In this document: positions 1 through 12,189 of the stretch, one piece after another
Position numbering within the stretch: the stretch's first letter is position 1
How the letters are laid out: every line of letters begins with the position of its first letter
Source of the DNA: Ryuthela nishihirai
Taxonomy: Eukaryota; Arthropoda; Arachnida; Araneae; Heptathelidae
NCBI GenBank assembly: GCA_038380435.1
Contig: JAWZYU010000034.1
Span: forward strand, 1,594,704-1,658,703
Length of the DNA stretch: 64,000 nucleotides
Reading direction: 5' to 3'
Program-made: the position numbers and the translations under genes
The notes under the pieces: generated by a model
Databases searched by the model: none
What the model saw: the letters and a program-made list of their open reading frames with translations, nothing else
What the model was told of the DNA's origin: nothing

Positions 1-547
1 TTCGGCTGTACGAATTGCCCTTCAAAGCACAATGCCACGAATTGCATTTCACTGCAAAATTTATCAAATTAATCAAAAATTAATAAATTAATTATCAACG
101 TGTAAACATCTTTTTGTTATATTTATGCCGTTATGAAATCCGACTTTTGATTCAAATTCAAATTCGAATTTATTATAACATAGAGAAATTCACGCGAGGA
201 CAATAAACACAAAATGCACAACACTTTGTCAAATACAATATCGATACAACACTTTACAAACAATCTTCATTTAATTACATCATCATTTAATGAGACCAAA
301 ACCAATTTTCTAGAAATCTCAACAGTCGAGTATTATAAATGTTTAGGAATTTCTTTTACAATTTGATCTTTGGTAGATGTGAAATGCATCTGCTTTATAT
401 GCAACAAAATGTTTCTTCCTCGGATCTTTTCGATTAAAGGAGGATACAAGAGTTCTCATCTCAATGAAATTTAAATTTCTATGTCCTAATTGTGCTCCTG
501 TTCAAATTTATCGTTGCTATCTCCCACCCTAGCTTAGCGAAAAAAAG
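1..547. other. AT-rich DNA, nothing recognised
   Basis: No ORF of note, no repeat family from elsewhere in the window. Confidence 0.5.
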
Positions 548-742
548 GGACACCAATGGTCTCGAAAACCCTGCCATCCGTCATATGGGACATTAACTCT
601 AGGCCCTCTGAACCAGAGAGCCATGCCCAGTGTATGTTAGAGAGCCATGCTGGACTTTACACGAGGCTGTCTCCTAAGAGCTACCCAGTGGATTTCGTTC
701 CCCCATCTTTCTCTGAGCCCTTGCAATTCATCTATTTAGCCC
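548..742 (+). repeat. SINE family A, 5'-truncated
   Basis: It matches the family body from GGGACACCAATGG to ATTTAGCCC. The tRNA-like head and the extreme 3' end are missing. Confidence 0.75.
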
Positions 743-1199
743 AATACTTACCTACATTGTTGAATCCCCAGCATGAAAAAAACAAAAAACATGCATAGAT
801 CTTTTTAATTTATTAATTTATTTCATTAATTAATATAAGCAACCATTATTTTGGAATCAATGGTACATATTGATGAATTATGGTACATATTGACGATATG
901 TTGTTGTATAAACTTGACATAATTATTTTAACAGAGAGAATATTAGCGTCCATGTAAACGATTTATACGCAATTAATGTCTTCAGCAATTTAGATTCAAA
1001 CTTATTTATCAAACAGGCAGATGGTTAATAATATATTATCGAAATAATTTAAGTTGTACATTGATTAACGGATTTATTGCCCCAGCTGAATCTTTACAAA
1101 TCTCTGTAAAGAAATTCAATGCTAAACTTCGTATTATTACAATATATACAGATCCCCTAGCTCTTACTTGAAATTTTTTCTTCAAATTTAAAAAAGTGG
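743..1199. other. AT-rich DNA, probably the damaged 5' part of the first LINE near its right edge
   Basis: From about 1080 the sequence may be endonuclease remnant, but no motif is readable. A short direct repeat (ATGGTACATATTGA) occurs at 859-892. Confidence 0.4.
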
Positions 1200-3990
1200 T
1201 TTAAAGAAAATCAGATTCTGAATGATGTGCTTTTAATTGTGGATTTCAATATTGATGTTAAAAATCCGCATAAATCTTGGGGAGAGGAGTATAGAAATAT
1301 ATAACAGATTTTAGCTATAATCAAATGATCAACGATTATACAAGTGTGGAAATCAGAAACGATCTTTTGACCTGCATATGTATCGATTATGTAGTTGTAA
1401 AAAATAATTTGCCCTTACTCACAGCAGTACGTACGCAGAAAATAGCAGATCACTATTTCATAATGGCAATGTATGGTTCCAACGATTCACATTCTAATGA
1501 ATCAGCCACTGTTGAGATGTGCAACAAAATAAGTGAACCTGCCTACGCCTATGATGAGAAAATCATTGGGAAAAGATTACTGGAAATAACTTGGGATGAT
1601 TTATCAAAATCAACAAATAATCCTGAAATCTTATACAAGAAAATTTACAACGCGTCCCATAATATTTACAATGAAGCGAAATATACGTGCACAGAAAAGA
1701 CGAAAAAGAAAATAAGACCAGACGAAATGTGGAGCAATAATTCAATCAAAAATGAAATGACTGTTAGGGATAAATTGTGGAAATGATACATTAATAACAG
1801 AGAAAAAGAAGACTTACAAAGATGACTATACGTCAGGTTAATGTAATATCTAATAAGTCGTTAATATATATTAAGAGCAGTAATGGGTCATAATCTTATT
1901 AGGAAACAACACAACAAAGTCAATAATCCGATTAGGAAAGCAAAAAGAGAATATTATTTTCAGCTCTTTGAAAATGCTGCTGGTAATACTAAAAAAACAT
2001 GGAATTACATTAATGAAATTACTGACGTAAACGTCAAAAAAAATACCGATAATGTAATCTTAAAGATTATGTCAAAAGATTTGACAATTACTCAAATCGT
2101 AGAGAATTTCAGTAACTATTTCATTACATCTGCGTCTGATCTAAAGGAAAAACATCTCATCCAATGTGAATTTTCAGATATGATTACATTCAGTACATAG
2201 AACTCGAGGTATTTTCAAGGTATAGACAAAACTGATGTATTCAAAACAATCAAAGAAATGTGCCCTCAGAAATCAGCTGGTATTGATGATATACATATAA
2301 AACATAAAAATCTGTAATGAACAAATTTCAAATACTATAGCTAAACTAATAAACCTAATATTTGATCAAGCTTATATCCCATCCATGCTTAAAACTTCTA
2401 TAATAAAATCATTTATAAATCTGGAAAAAAATGCGATATTAAAAATTACAGGCCTATTGCTATATTACCAACAATTGAGAAAATTATGGACAGATAGAAC
2501 CTGATAAAAATCTACAGTTATCTTTAATTTATTACAGTCAGCTCAATATGGTTTCCAAAAAGCGCAGCAGCTTACTTTTAGAAAATTTTGCTGATACTGT
2601 CAACGGTAATTTAAATATAGGTAAACTCGTATGCTGTATCTTTTTAGATTTAAGTAAATCCTTCGATACATTGGATTCTGATATTTTGCTCAGGAAGTTG
2701 GAAAGAATTACCATTAGACGAAAATTTCTCAGGTGGTTCAAAGCTTATTTAAATGATCGATTCAATACCACCAAATAAAAGACTACAAAAGCTCCCCTTG
2801 TGCGTCACAGTATTGTGTACCTCAGGGGTCAATTTTGGGTTCATTACTGCTCTTAATATATATTAACGACTTATTAGATATTACATTTACTCGCTTTATC
2901 TTTCTATACGCCTATGATATAGTATTAGTCAACTATAATTATAATTCGAAACAATTATTTGCAATTCCCAACCTGATCTTAACAAAATGGCTAAATAAAA
3001 ATCTCATTTATTTGAACGTAATAATACCAAAGTTTTGTATATGCACTCACCTCGAATAAAAATTAAAACGTATCTATCAAAGCTCACTCCAATACATGTA
3101 TAAACGAAACTTGATGAAAAGCAATGACTGTCTGTTCAGATTTAGAAGAGGTAACATTATTTAATTTCTTAGGTTTAATTATTAATAATCATTTCAAATG
3201 GAAGACCCATATTGACAATCTATATGATAGACTTAGAAGATATGCTTATAAAGTGTATAAATTACAGAGATCAGTTCCCACTAACAAATGTGTCTTAGTG
3301 TACAAATCTTTACATGAATCCATTATTCGACATGTCTTCTCAGTCTATGGTTCAACTCACTGCTCTCACATGGACCGCATTTTTAGAATACAAAGCAGTA
3401 TTTTAAAAACCAAATTGATTTCTCGCCCTATTAGAAACACCAGCCTCTAGAAGGAGAGATTTTTTTAAGTTAGCCATCCTACCAGTCGACGTTTTATACA
3501 GGAATATCATAATTCTAAAATATTACTTTAGTAACGAAATGAGAAAAGCTCTCTGCATCCAGCCATAAGGTTGAGCACTAAGGGATACTACTTATTGACT
3601 AAAATCATTAACAACTGTGGAAGAAATACCTGAGCGTACCAAGTACCATTCATCTTTAATCCAATGCCATGACATCTATCACAGCTTAAAAGATATGCCA
3701 CTATCAAAAATAAAACAAAAAATTGGTTATTTGAAAATATGTCAAATTAATATTTCCATTTTTATATTTTACAAATGAAATGTTTACTTTTCATATTTCT
3801 CTACTTATTTTTGTCATAATCATCTACATTCTCTGAAATAACGTACTATTTGTGATTGTAAATTATTTCATTATATACAATAAAACTGATCCATATAATG
3901 TGAAATTTCCTGCAGATAAGCCCCTGGCTTCGTAGGATCATAATCATTATGTATGAATTGAATTGTTCAATAAAATATTATTATTATTAC
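1200..3990 (+). pseudogene. Decayed LINE (jockey/CR1-like non-LTR retrotransposon)
   Basis: The end of an AP endonuclease is visible near 1325-1500 (CICIDYVVV, then IADHYFIMAM). It is followed by a spacer and reverse transcriptase pieces in several frames: NYRPIAILPTIEKIM near 2450, FLDLSKSFDTLDSDILLRKLE near 2640-2705, SLLLLIYINDLLD near 2840, and YAYDIVLV at about 2908, which is the catalytic YADD box with the first Asp changed to Tyr. The segment at 3124-3450 (FLGLIINNHFKWKTHIDNL) is the thumb. Frameshifts and stops break every domain. The 3' end is AATAAAATA plus TTA repeats near 3970-3990, a LINE-type tail. Confidence 0.8.
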
Positions 3991-4794
3991 ACAAACAAAT
4001 GCTAATAGAACAGAACATTGAAATATCTGTTACATGACATTCAAATCAATCAGTTTTAAGAGTCAAAACATCTTAATTGACTTAGCACAATATAAAACAT
4101 TCAATAAAAGGGTTTCATAAATTAATTATTAGTAATTGCTACTTCACGTTGTTTCCAAGATTACCGCTTTCTTTATTAAAATACATCTTCATAACTTATT
4201 AAACCATCCATGTCACCTATTCTGTAATTGCACAATCTGTATGGAGGAATACTACCATATTAGGAATGGGTCTTCTCTTCTGTAAGGCAAAAACGCATTT
4301 TCTATTCGTGCACACATTCAAATCACTGCAATGACAGGAAACGATATCACCGACAAGGCACACACAATGGTATTTTATAACTCAAGCCGACTATTCGCGC
4401 ACAACGCCAAATTAACCTTCAATTTAAACTATGTATTGTCGGTTTTCATTGACCATACATGACGAATTCATCACAGCACGTAAGTACTAATGATACAATG
4501 CCCACCCTCTTGTACGGAATTGTTGCACATTAGAATATTGGTTCAGTATAATAAGTAGTTGCTTTGTTCAATATATCAATGTTCCCCACATTAAAAATTT
4601 TCAACAATTTATGGGGACACATATCGATAGACTTTAAAAACTATACAATCATTTCTTTTGCAACTGTTCCATTTTTCCTAATTTATCTATTTGAATCGAA
4701 AGTTTGTGGAATCAAAGTATTGTACTCTGATACAGTTATTTGATACTGGAATATCCATTGGCAAAAATAAAAAATATGTTAAGCTAAAATAATG
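3991..4794. other. No gene seen
   Basis: AT-rich, no long ORF and no match to the repeat families described here. Confidence 0.5.
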
Positions 4795-4960
4795 TAAATA
4801 CAGTAGTAAAGTACACAGCAGATGTCCTGTAGACATGGGACTCATGAAATATTCAGCTGAAAAAAAATTGGTTTTACCCCTGAGTGTGATTCAAACCACA
4901 TCTCCTAATAACTTGCCAGGTATGCTAACCACTGCACCATAAACTGCTATTTCTGAGACA
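4795..4960 (-). repeat. tRNA-like SINE, family D
   Basis: The minus-strand head GTGCAGTGGTTAGCATACCT with GTGGTTTGAATCACACTC is followed by a tail containing CAGCTGAATATTTCATGAG and AGGACATCTGCT. The same tail recurs at 29893-29960 and the head at 29395-29460 (plus strand). Confidence 0.65.
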
Positions 4961-5039
4961 TAAAATGAATCTTTCATTACAGAGTGGATCAGTGGTAATT
5001 ATAGTGGAAATTATAGTGTGGATCAGATTATAGTGTGAA

Positions 5040-6231
5040 TACAATGGATGGAAGGAAAAATCAGGTTAGCATCACGTTGTTCTATCGTCTCTCTATCCCT
5101 CTCCTCTTCTCCCATAATCGCCTCGTTTGCAGGAACATAGCAGAAGAGAGCAAAGTATGCAAAAAAGCAGGCTTGATTTCTGCAAAGAATGGTTTGCTTT
5201 GGAAGCAGCAATATGGCCACCACCATCCTGCTGCTGGGGCACCACAACCTTAGAGAAGTGGGGGTGGTTCAGTCAGTAGCAGTCTAGATTCATAATCTGA
5301 AGTTCCCAGCTTTGAGTTCCGTATTAAGATTTATCTCCACAAAACCACTCGACCTTGTGAAGGCCGTCGTCCATCGAATGGGATATTAAGCCATTGCCCC
5401 GTATGCAAGAGAGCCATACCCTCTGAATGTTAAAGAACACACTGGCCTTGATTGAGGCTACCATTTGTCTCCCAACACTGTCTAGTGGGTTCCCCCCCCC
5501 CCAACCTTCTCTGAGCCCTTGGGAGTCCTTGTGATATATGATTTAGCCTATTGTGTGCAAAAACGTGCAGCTCAGTGGTAAAACAACCCAACCCAAGAAT
5601 AGAAACCAACTTGTAATGGGATTCTCATACTAAATAACATCTCAATTTCCGCAATAACCCAGCAGGTGAGAAATCGCAGTCGCAAAAGCCGATTTGTGGA
5701 GGGATAATTCTCACAATAATGCACTCTTATTATTTTCAATTTAAGGAATAACCCAGCAGGAAACTGCTGGTAACTCGGCAGCAATTTGTCATATATATCC
5801 CTCCTCTATGCATGGTCAAGAGGGTGGTCAATGGGGGAAAAATACTTCAATTGGGAGCGTTGTGGATGTAGAACAAAGAATAATCATTTAATAGTTGTGA
5901 TCCGCAAGTTTTCTAAACCTTTCCCCACCGGATTTGCTATCATTTCTCCAAGATTAATTTAGTTACTCAAAGAGTAGACAGACATGAATTTTTCGGTACA
6001 ATTCAACATTGATTTAATGTCCTCCGTGGGGCCCACATTCACTCGTGATATGAGGTAGAAACAGCACCGCAAATTACGAACAACGGCATGGAAAGCTGGC
6101 GACACATATGAAGACATTACTCGGCATCTTCCTGCAAGCGAGGCGATTATGGGAGGAGAGGAGGGGGATAGAGAGATGACAGAATAACGTGATGCTAAAC
6201 TGATTTTTTTCCTTCCATCCACTGTGCCAAC
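5040..6231. repeat. Inverted pair of ~100-bp repeats
   Basis: 5040-5141 and 6127-6231 match in opposite orientation: TGGATGGAAGGAAAAA, TTAGCATCACGTT, CATAATCGCCTCG and TTGCAGGAA occur in both. A diverged SINE A lies between them. Short ORFs on these arms are the same repeat read on either strand, not genes. Confidence 0.75.
5258..5590 (+). repeat. SINE family A, near full length, diverged
   Basis: Head GGGGGTGGTTCAGTCAGTAG (A box), B box degenerate, tail GGTAAAACAACCCA. It has small deletions relative to the 45-kb copy. Confidence 0.8.
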
Positions 6232-6694
6232 ATGGCGGGATTCTTCTTTCTGACTTTTTACACACAGGTGAGTCAAATTGAGTAGGAGCTGCGGATGACG
6301 ATGGTGAGCCTGAGACCGGCGAAAAACCGACTTATTCAGTGTCTCAAAGGGACATGTGACTTACCGAAAATCCCACTGTACCAGACAGCAACGTTCCCTC
6401 TCCTCTGCAAGTAGATGGAGAAAAGACACCATGTGCTCACCTGAGATTTTCCTGTCTAACCTGATTGGTGGGGACGGGCCCAATAGGATCTCCAATGACA
6501 TCTTGTCTTTCTGATTGGCCGCAGTCATCGCCCATTGCACACGTGGTGATGGCATGATATACATGAAGATTGAAATGGGGGGAGCATAGGAATTTTCAAG
6601 ACATCTTTTTGTGGAGCAAGGCTCTCCGTCAGCAGTATTTTTTGTAAAAAGGTCAGGAGTGCGCCGCAAAGAGTTGAGAAAGAGGGAAACATTG

Positions 6695-6775
6695 TAGTGT
6701 AGTTCGAAAATGGCGCTAGGTACAGGTGGTAGACAAATCACGAAACTGTATCGCAACATATGGCTACGACGATAT
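6695..6775 (+). other. Weak candidate exon with ATG-GCG start
   Basis: ATGGCGCTAGGTACAGGTGG at about 6711 starts a 26-codon frame (MALGTGGRQITKLYRNIWLR) in one of the less AT-rich parts of the region. A donor-like CTAG/GTACAG lies within it. On the opposite strand a 132-codon frame (6361-6759) covers the same stretch and matches no family I know. Neither is convincing. Confidence 0.15.
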
Positions 6776-6779
6776 GTTT

Positions 6780-8019
6780 CTTTATAGATTTCGTCTATAT
6801 TTAATTACAAATAAATTTATAAATTTATAAGGCTTCTAACCACTTGTCTGTACTTCTAACGCACGAAGATATCTATAAAATCTTAAAAGACAGTTTTTAA
6901 GTTTTTCCTACAAAAAGAATGCAGTGGTCGAGTTGCCTCAGCCACGTTGTTCAGGATACCATTAGCGACGCCTACCTGTGTCACTATACAGTCCTATGAA
7001 AATCGTATCCATGCACCTTTAATAAGTCACTTCCCAGTAGCACTGACATCAATAGACTTTGCATTATATTAACAAAATCTGTCGCAACAAAATGCGTCAT
7101 AAAAATTTTCTCAAAATCTATGCAAGTAGTTGAATTACGTTTACCTCTTTGAAATACAACTATTTATCACAATTCTTACCAAAACCTCTTTAAAATACCA
7201 GGGAGTTTTTCACACAAACTTCTATTCTAATTAGAGAATTTCAATACTATTTGAAGGTTTCGGCGGTAATTCACTGATTTACGCTCTCAATAATTGTTCA
7301 TAAAACGGCCATTTAATCATTGAATGCATTACATGACTACTAAAGCTTACAGTGGACATGAAGTGCTCATTGGAAACAAATGCAATTCAAACAATATCGT
7401 TTAAATACATTATTATACGTTAATTTATAATTTACGTATAGTGCTATTCTACTTCGTATTTCAAATTCTGAACTGCAGTCTTCCTAGGTAAAGATGTGAG
7501 GGAGAACCTTTTCAACCCTGAGTGCCATAAATTAAAAATTTTGGAGATCATATTCAAGTGGTGTGTTAGACACGTAAAAATGATCACTGTTATCAAAGGA
7601 TGATGCCAGGTTGCAAGGTTACCAGTTACTTTAAAAAGAATGTCAAGCACAAGGACACCAATGACTGAGCTAAGTCACTTAACTCAATCATTTTTGTCGA
7701 TTTTCGTTCTTTAGAGTTTTTGCTTAATTTTTCGACGATAAAATATCAGTTAGCCTAAACTGGTCAACAGAAAACAGCGGGAATATTGCCTTTGACACAC
7801 ACGTCATAGGTCCTCAGTCATCACTGTCCTCGGTCTTACTGCATGGAAATCATGATTCAGGTAAGATTGCAAAATATTAGCTTAAGTTAGATTAATGTTA
7901 TCAGAAATATTATCTTCAAAAGGGTAATTATAGGAGACAAAATAAATATTAAAAATCAGATCCAAATATTGGGGAATAAATAACTATCTATATAATATAA
8001 TGCTAAAGATTATTGCATA
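6780..8019. other. No gene seen
   Basis: Unique-looking AT-rich sequence. The 68-codon minus-strand frame at 7444-7650 has no recognisable motif. Confidence 0.5.
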
Positions 8020-8222
8020 GCCGTCACACAACAGAGTGGTTAGTGCGCTTAGCTACTGATTTAAGGGACCTGGTTTCGAGCCCCGGGTAAGGCATGGATG
8101 TACGTGTCGTTTTTCTGCTGAGGTCCCACCATCCTCTCAGACCTTCTGCTATACACATAAACTGACAGGCTCCTGTCAGACCTCTATGACAAGCAGTTGC
8201 TTGAGGGAGTATTTGTTATTAT
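8020..8222 (+). repeat. SINE family B
   Basis: A tRNA-like head (GAGTGGTTAGTGCGCTTAGC; B box GGTTTCGAGCCCCG), then GGTAAGGCATGGATG, a TTTTTCTGCTGAGGTCC block, and the end GCTTGAGGGAGTATTTGTTA. The 3' end is followed by T/A-rich sequence. Confidence 0.85.
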
Positions 8223-9114
8223 TTTTCATTTATATTGCATACTTTGGATCCTCCAGTAGCTCTGTATGAGTTATTGCAAGGTCGTCGAGTGGAAGGGAAA
8301 CAATTTCGCGTGAAGCTGGTGTAATTTGGCATTCGAAGATGAAAGTCTCGATTTGAATTAAAAGTCTCTTGATTGCTAATATGATCGAGTGTTTTATAGT
8401 TTCTGAAATCAAATAATACCTACAAATCAAAGATGATATAATAGTTTCAAAATATCGTTTTATTAATCTTTATATTTACAAAGAAATCCCTATCTTTTGC
8501 ATATTGAGTACAAGGAGAAAGTAATGATGAGGCTTTCAGCCAATGAAAGTGGACATTAGTCGTTTTAATTTAGCATTTTAATCAAGTTAGGAAAATATTT
8601 AAATTTTTCAATTAATGTAAAAAATTAAATTAACATAAAATATTTTCAATTAAAATAAAATAAAAATTTAAATTAAAATAAATATATATTATAGAAATGT
8701 TGGTGGGGCCTGGCGCCTATGGTCCCTAATGATGAATCGCTCCTGGTACATTTACATTAACAATGAGTATTTTTGATGACCAAAAGCAAATGTATGAGAA
8801 ATTAACCTAAGCTTACCTGAATTACCAAATAAAGTTCAAAGTAATGTTTCATTAATGCTCATTATTATTGCTGAACTGAAATTTGAGATAAATATAAATA
8901 AATAAAATTTTCAATGTACGCATTATTAAGAACAGGAATTGTTTTGGAAGCTATCCCACTTTTTTTCCCATAAGTTGGTCTCGATTTTCAGAGTTTTCTT
9001 TTACACAGAAATTTCCCAGAACCTATCTATTGTGTAAATCGAGGAATAGATATTTACTTACTAAATATTTATTTAGTATTTATTTTCTAAGTATTTAATC
9101 ACTATTAAGGTGCT
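8223..9114. other. No gene seen
   Basis: Very AT-rich, with A/T-only stretches near 8590-8690. It ends at the inverted family C unit. Confidence 0.5.
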
Positions 9115-10160
9115 TAAGCATCGCGATGAAGGTGGGAGTAGAGGAAAAATTGTTTTGAGCTGGGTGGGAACTGAACCCATGCCTCCTGATGATAAGTCAG
9201 GTGTTCTGACCACTTAGCTACCAGTCATTGATCAATCTCTCTTCTACTGATCATGTTATGAAAAGTTCATGGGTTCAAATCCCACCCAGCTCAAGACAAT
9301 TTTTCCTCTACATCCATTTTCATTCGGTTACTTAAACGGTGATTAAATGCATAGTGAATCAATGATGAGCTGCGACTTCACTTGTCTAAATACAAAGTAC
9401 TAGTGATCATACCAGAAGTGAATCAGATTCAGATTTGCTCAGAAAGACATTGGTGAGTGTCTGGTGTTGTGCATATGTGCCTGGGATAACTCCGAAAACT
9501 AGTCCACAAATGCATTCAAAGAGAGTGATTGACTCGATGGTGTATAACATAACATCAGCAGCAGAGGAGAGACTAATCAACGGCTGGTAGCTCAGTGATC
9601 AGAACACCTCACATATCATCAGGAGGTCGTGCGTTTAGATCTCACAAGCTCGAGACAATTTTTCCTCAACAATCATCTTCTTCTTGCTACTTAAACAGTG
9701 ATTAAATGCCTAGTAAATCAATGATTAGCTATGAATTCATTTGTCTAAATATAAGGTACTAGTTATCATACCAGAAATGAATCAGATTCAGATTTGCTCA
9801 CAAAAATGTTGTGCACATGTGCCTGGGATAAATCCGAAAAATAGTCCCCAAATTAAGACAAGTGATTGATTAGATGACTAAGATTTAGATAAAAGACAGT
9901 GATTGATCAGATGGTGTATAACATAACATCAGCAGCAGAAGAGAGATTGATCAGTGGCTGGTAGCTCAGTGGTCAGAACACCTCACATATCATCAGGAGG
10001 TCGTGCGTTTACATCTCATCAGCTCAGGACAATTTTTCCTCAACACTCATCTTCATCCTGTTATTCAAACTGCCTAATAGTGATTAAATGCTTAGTGAAT
10101 CAATGATGAGCTATGAATTCATTTGTCTAAATACAAGGTACTAGTGATCATACCAGAAGT
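9115..10160. repeat. Tandem array of tRNA-like (family C) units
   Basis: One inverted unit (9115-9236) is followed by plus-strand units whose tRNA-like heads lie at about 9267 (partial), 9584 and 9958, a period of 360-374 bp. Each head is CTGGTAGCTCAGTG.TCAGAACACC with a B-box-like GGGTTCAAATCCCAC (intact in the first, mutated later). Each is followed by ACAATTTTTCCTC and a common spacer (ATACCAGAAGTGAATCAG, CAGATTTGCTCA, TGCCTGGGATAA, TATAACATAACATCAGCAGC). The first two units are head to head. Confidence 0.85.
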
Positions 10161-10165
10161 TTGGA

Positions 10166-10230
10166 TTGGGTTATTTTACCTCTGAGCGGCACATTTTTGC
10201 ACACCATGGGCTAAATGGCCAGGTCATAAG
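10166..10230 (-). repeat. SINE family A, 3' end only
   Basis: TTGGGTTATTTTACCTCTGA to ATGGCCAGGTCAT is the inverted 3' end. The rest is absent; the hAT MITE follows 38 bases later. Confidence 0.75.
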
Positions 10231-10267
10231 CTATCAAGTCATAAGCTTTGCTGGTGATATTCTAAGT

Positions 10268-10469
10268 TAGGGGTTCTCAACGTGGGGTACGCGGTAAATT
10301 TTTTTGGGGTGCACAATGAAAGCTAAAAAGTTGCTAGATCTAGTAACAAAGTTTTCTTCCAATTGTTACACTCTAACTATAGTTTTATTAATATATGTAT
10401 ACAAGGGGTACGCCAGTTACATATACATTTCCAGGGGGTACGTGAAGCATAAAAGGTTGAGAACCACTG
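10268..10469. mobile_element. 202-bp hAT MITE with perfect 8-bp target duplication
   Basis: The left end TAGGGGTTCTCAAC and the right end (reverse complement CAGTGGTTCTCAAC) are hAT/Charlie-like. Subterminal GGGGTACG motifs occur inside both ends. TTCTAAGT flanks both sides (10260-10267 and 10470-10477). It has no coding capacity. A second, truncated copy of the right end lies at about 23386-23412. Confidence 0.92.
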
Positions 10470-10479
10470 TTCTAAGTAA

Positions 10480-11397
10480 CAGACAATTGAGAAACCAGCC
10501 CAAGACTAATGATGTGCCCTAGAAAATCAATCATGTATAATGTATATTCATAACATATGATACCACAATTATTACAGCCTTTCCAATTCAACTCATAAAT
10601 TTTTTATCAAATATTAAAAGCAAATATTAAGCTTCATTTATCACATGCAAAATTAGAAAATCCCTATTTCAGGCGTTTCGTGTGAGATAAAAAAAAAGCA
10701 ATTTGTGTTATTTTGGCAAAATACAAATGCAAAGCAGAAGTCTCATAAAATTACTGTCCAGGTTTAATATTTCTTTTTGAAACAAAATTCACGAAAATAT
10801 TCTATAAATTTCATGTTGTTTCAATCTGTAAATCACCTTCTTTTCATATGTAAATATTATTAGTTTCATTTCTGAAAAAATATCATGAACTACATTTCAT
10901 ATTATACTATGAAAGAACGGTATTTTGAAATGCTTTATTTATTTTTAGGCCTCTCTTCTTTAGCAATTTCAAAGCATTTCACAATTTTCGTAAGTTACTA
11001 ACCTATGTAATATGGAATTGCTGCTTTTATAGTACTTTTCAGTAGTTAGTACACAATTCATGTAAGTTTAAGAGTGTGATGAAAGATTTGTTTACGCTAT
11101 TCAAACACTCCTCTCTCTCTTTGTCTCTCAGGAGCAAGATTAAGATTTTGCACATACTCATGGCGTCCGTTGCCACTACTATCTCTAGTAATATTACCTC
11201 GATGATGATAACCCTAAGAAACAGTGGACGAAATTGAGATACAACTTTTCCCGTGAACTATTAAAAAACTTCGGTTTACATCATTCCAATTTTCTACGAT
11301 TATGTCCTTTGTTTTAATAGATTATTTATTCCATGGTGTTAAATGAATTCGAGAACTCAGTCATTGTTAGGAAGGAATGAAACTCCCTTATTTTTTT
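10480..11397. other. No gene seen
   Basis: AT-rich. A short CT-rich tract is present near 11105-11130. No repeats recognised. Confidence 0.5.
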
Positions 11398-12188
11398 AAT
11401 TAGTCAAGTGTGAAAAAGAACCACTGTCAACCCTCCCTGACTGCAACTTGTGATCTCCTGGTTACATGCGCCAGTTGCTCTATCATTTGACCAAAGGCAG
11501 GGGCATTTCACATTTCCTTAAAAAAAAAAGAGGGCATGGGTGGCTCAATTGGTAATGCGCCTGGCTCACAATATATAGTTCCCAGGTTGGATCCTAGCTG
11601 GGTCAGCGTTGAGATTTATCTCCGCAAAATTCCCTGCATGCCCACAGTAAGTAGGGGACACCGATGGGCTTGGAAAGACCACCATCCGTCGGATGGGCGA
11701 ATCCCATGTGCAGGAGAGCCATACCCTATGCACATTAAACAACACGATGGATGACGTTGACAGGAGGCTACCATCTGTCTCCCAACAGCTATTCTAGTGG
11801 GTCCCCTACCCCAGCCTTCTCTGAGCCTTTGGTGTCCATGTGACCTGGCCATTTAGCCCATGGTGTGCAAAAACAAGCTGCTCAGAGGTAAAACAACCCA
11901 ACGCAATACCTAAGAAAGGTTGTGATAGTTATGCTATGAAATGGTTGTGCTGTGAATATCACTGTACCTCACTACAATAATATTCATTTTTCCCCATACC
12001 TTCCTATCAAACTGGTTGCCGTCCTATGGTGGAGAGGTTATTCCTACCCTTCACAACCTTTATTAAGCATGTGTGAATTGTCCCCTCCTTCGGTCAAATG
12101 GTAGAGCAACTGGTGTGTAACCAAAAGATCTCGAGTTCGAATCCGGAAGTCAGACAGTGCATTTTTTTTTTTCATATTTGTCTAATTA
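11398..12188. repeat. Inverted pair of tRNA-like (family E) modules around a SINE A
   Basis: The left arm 11398-11503 is the inverse of 12082-12188. The plus-strand arm reads GGTCAAATGGTAGAGCAACT, then CTCGAGTTCGAATCCGG, A and B boxes of a tRNA-like unit. Matching sequence extends to ATTAGTCAA / TTGTCTAAT at the outer edges. SINE A (11531-11900) lies in the middle. Confidence 0.75.
11531..11900 (+). repeat. SINE family A, full length
   Basis: GGGCATGGGTGGCTCAATTG (A box), GGTTGGATCCTAG (B box, mutated), tail GGTAAAACAACCCA. It lies between the two arms of an inverted pair (11398-11503 and 12082-12188). Confidence 0.85.
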
Positions 12189-12189
12189 C

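Noticed and set aside
6361..6759. 132-codon minus-strand frame
   Set aside because: No recognisable domain, no splice signals that fit, and the neighbouring sequence is an inverted repeat; left only as a weak note.
9267..9290. Functional tRNA gene in the family C array
   Set aside because: The best B box has no complete 5' half next to it and the later units have mutated B boxes; all are embedded in a repeated unit.
9115..10160. CRISPR-like array
   Set aside because: The repeat unit is about 370 bp with no short repeat-spacer structure, in a eukaryotic context.
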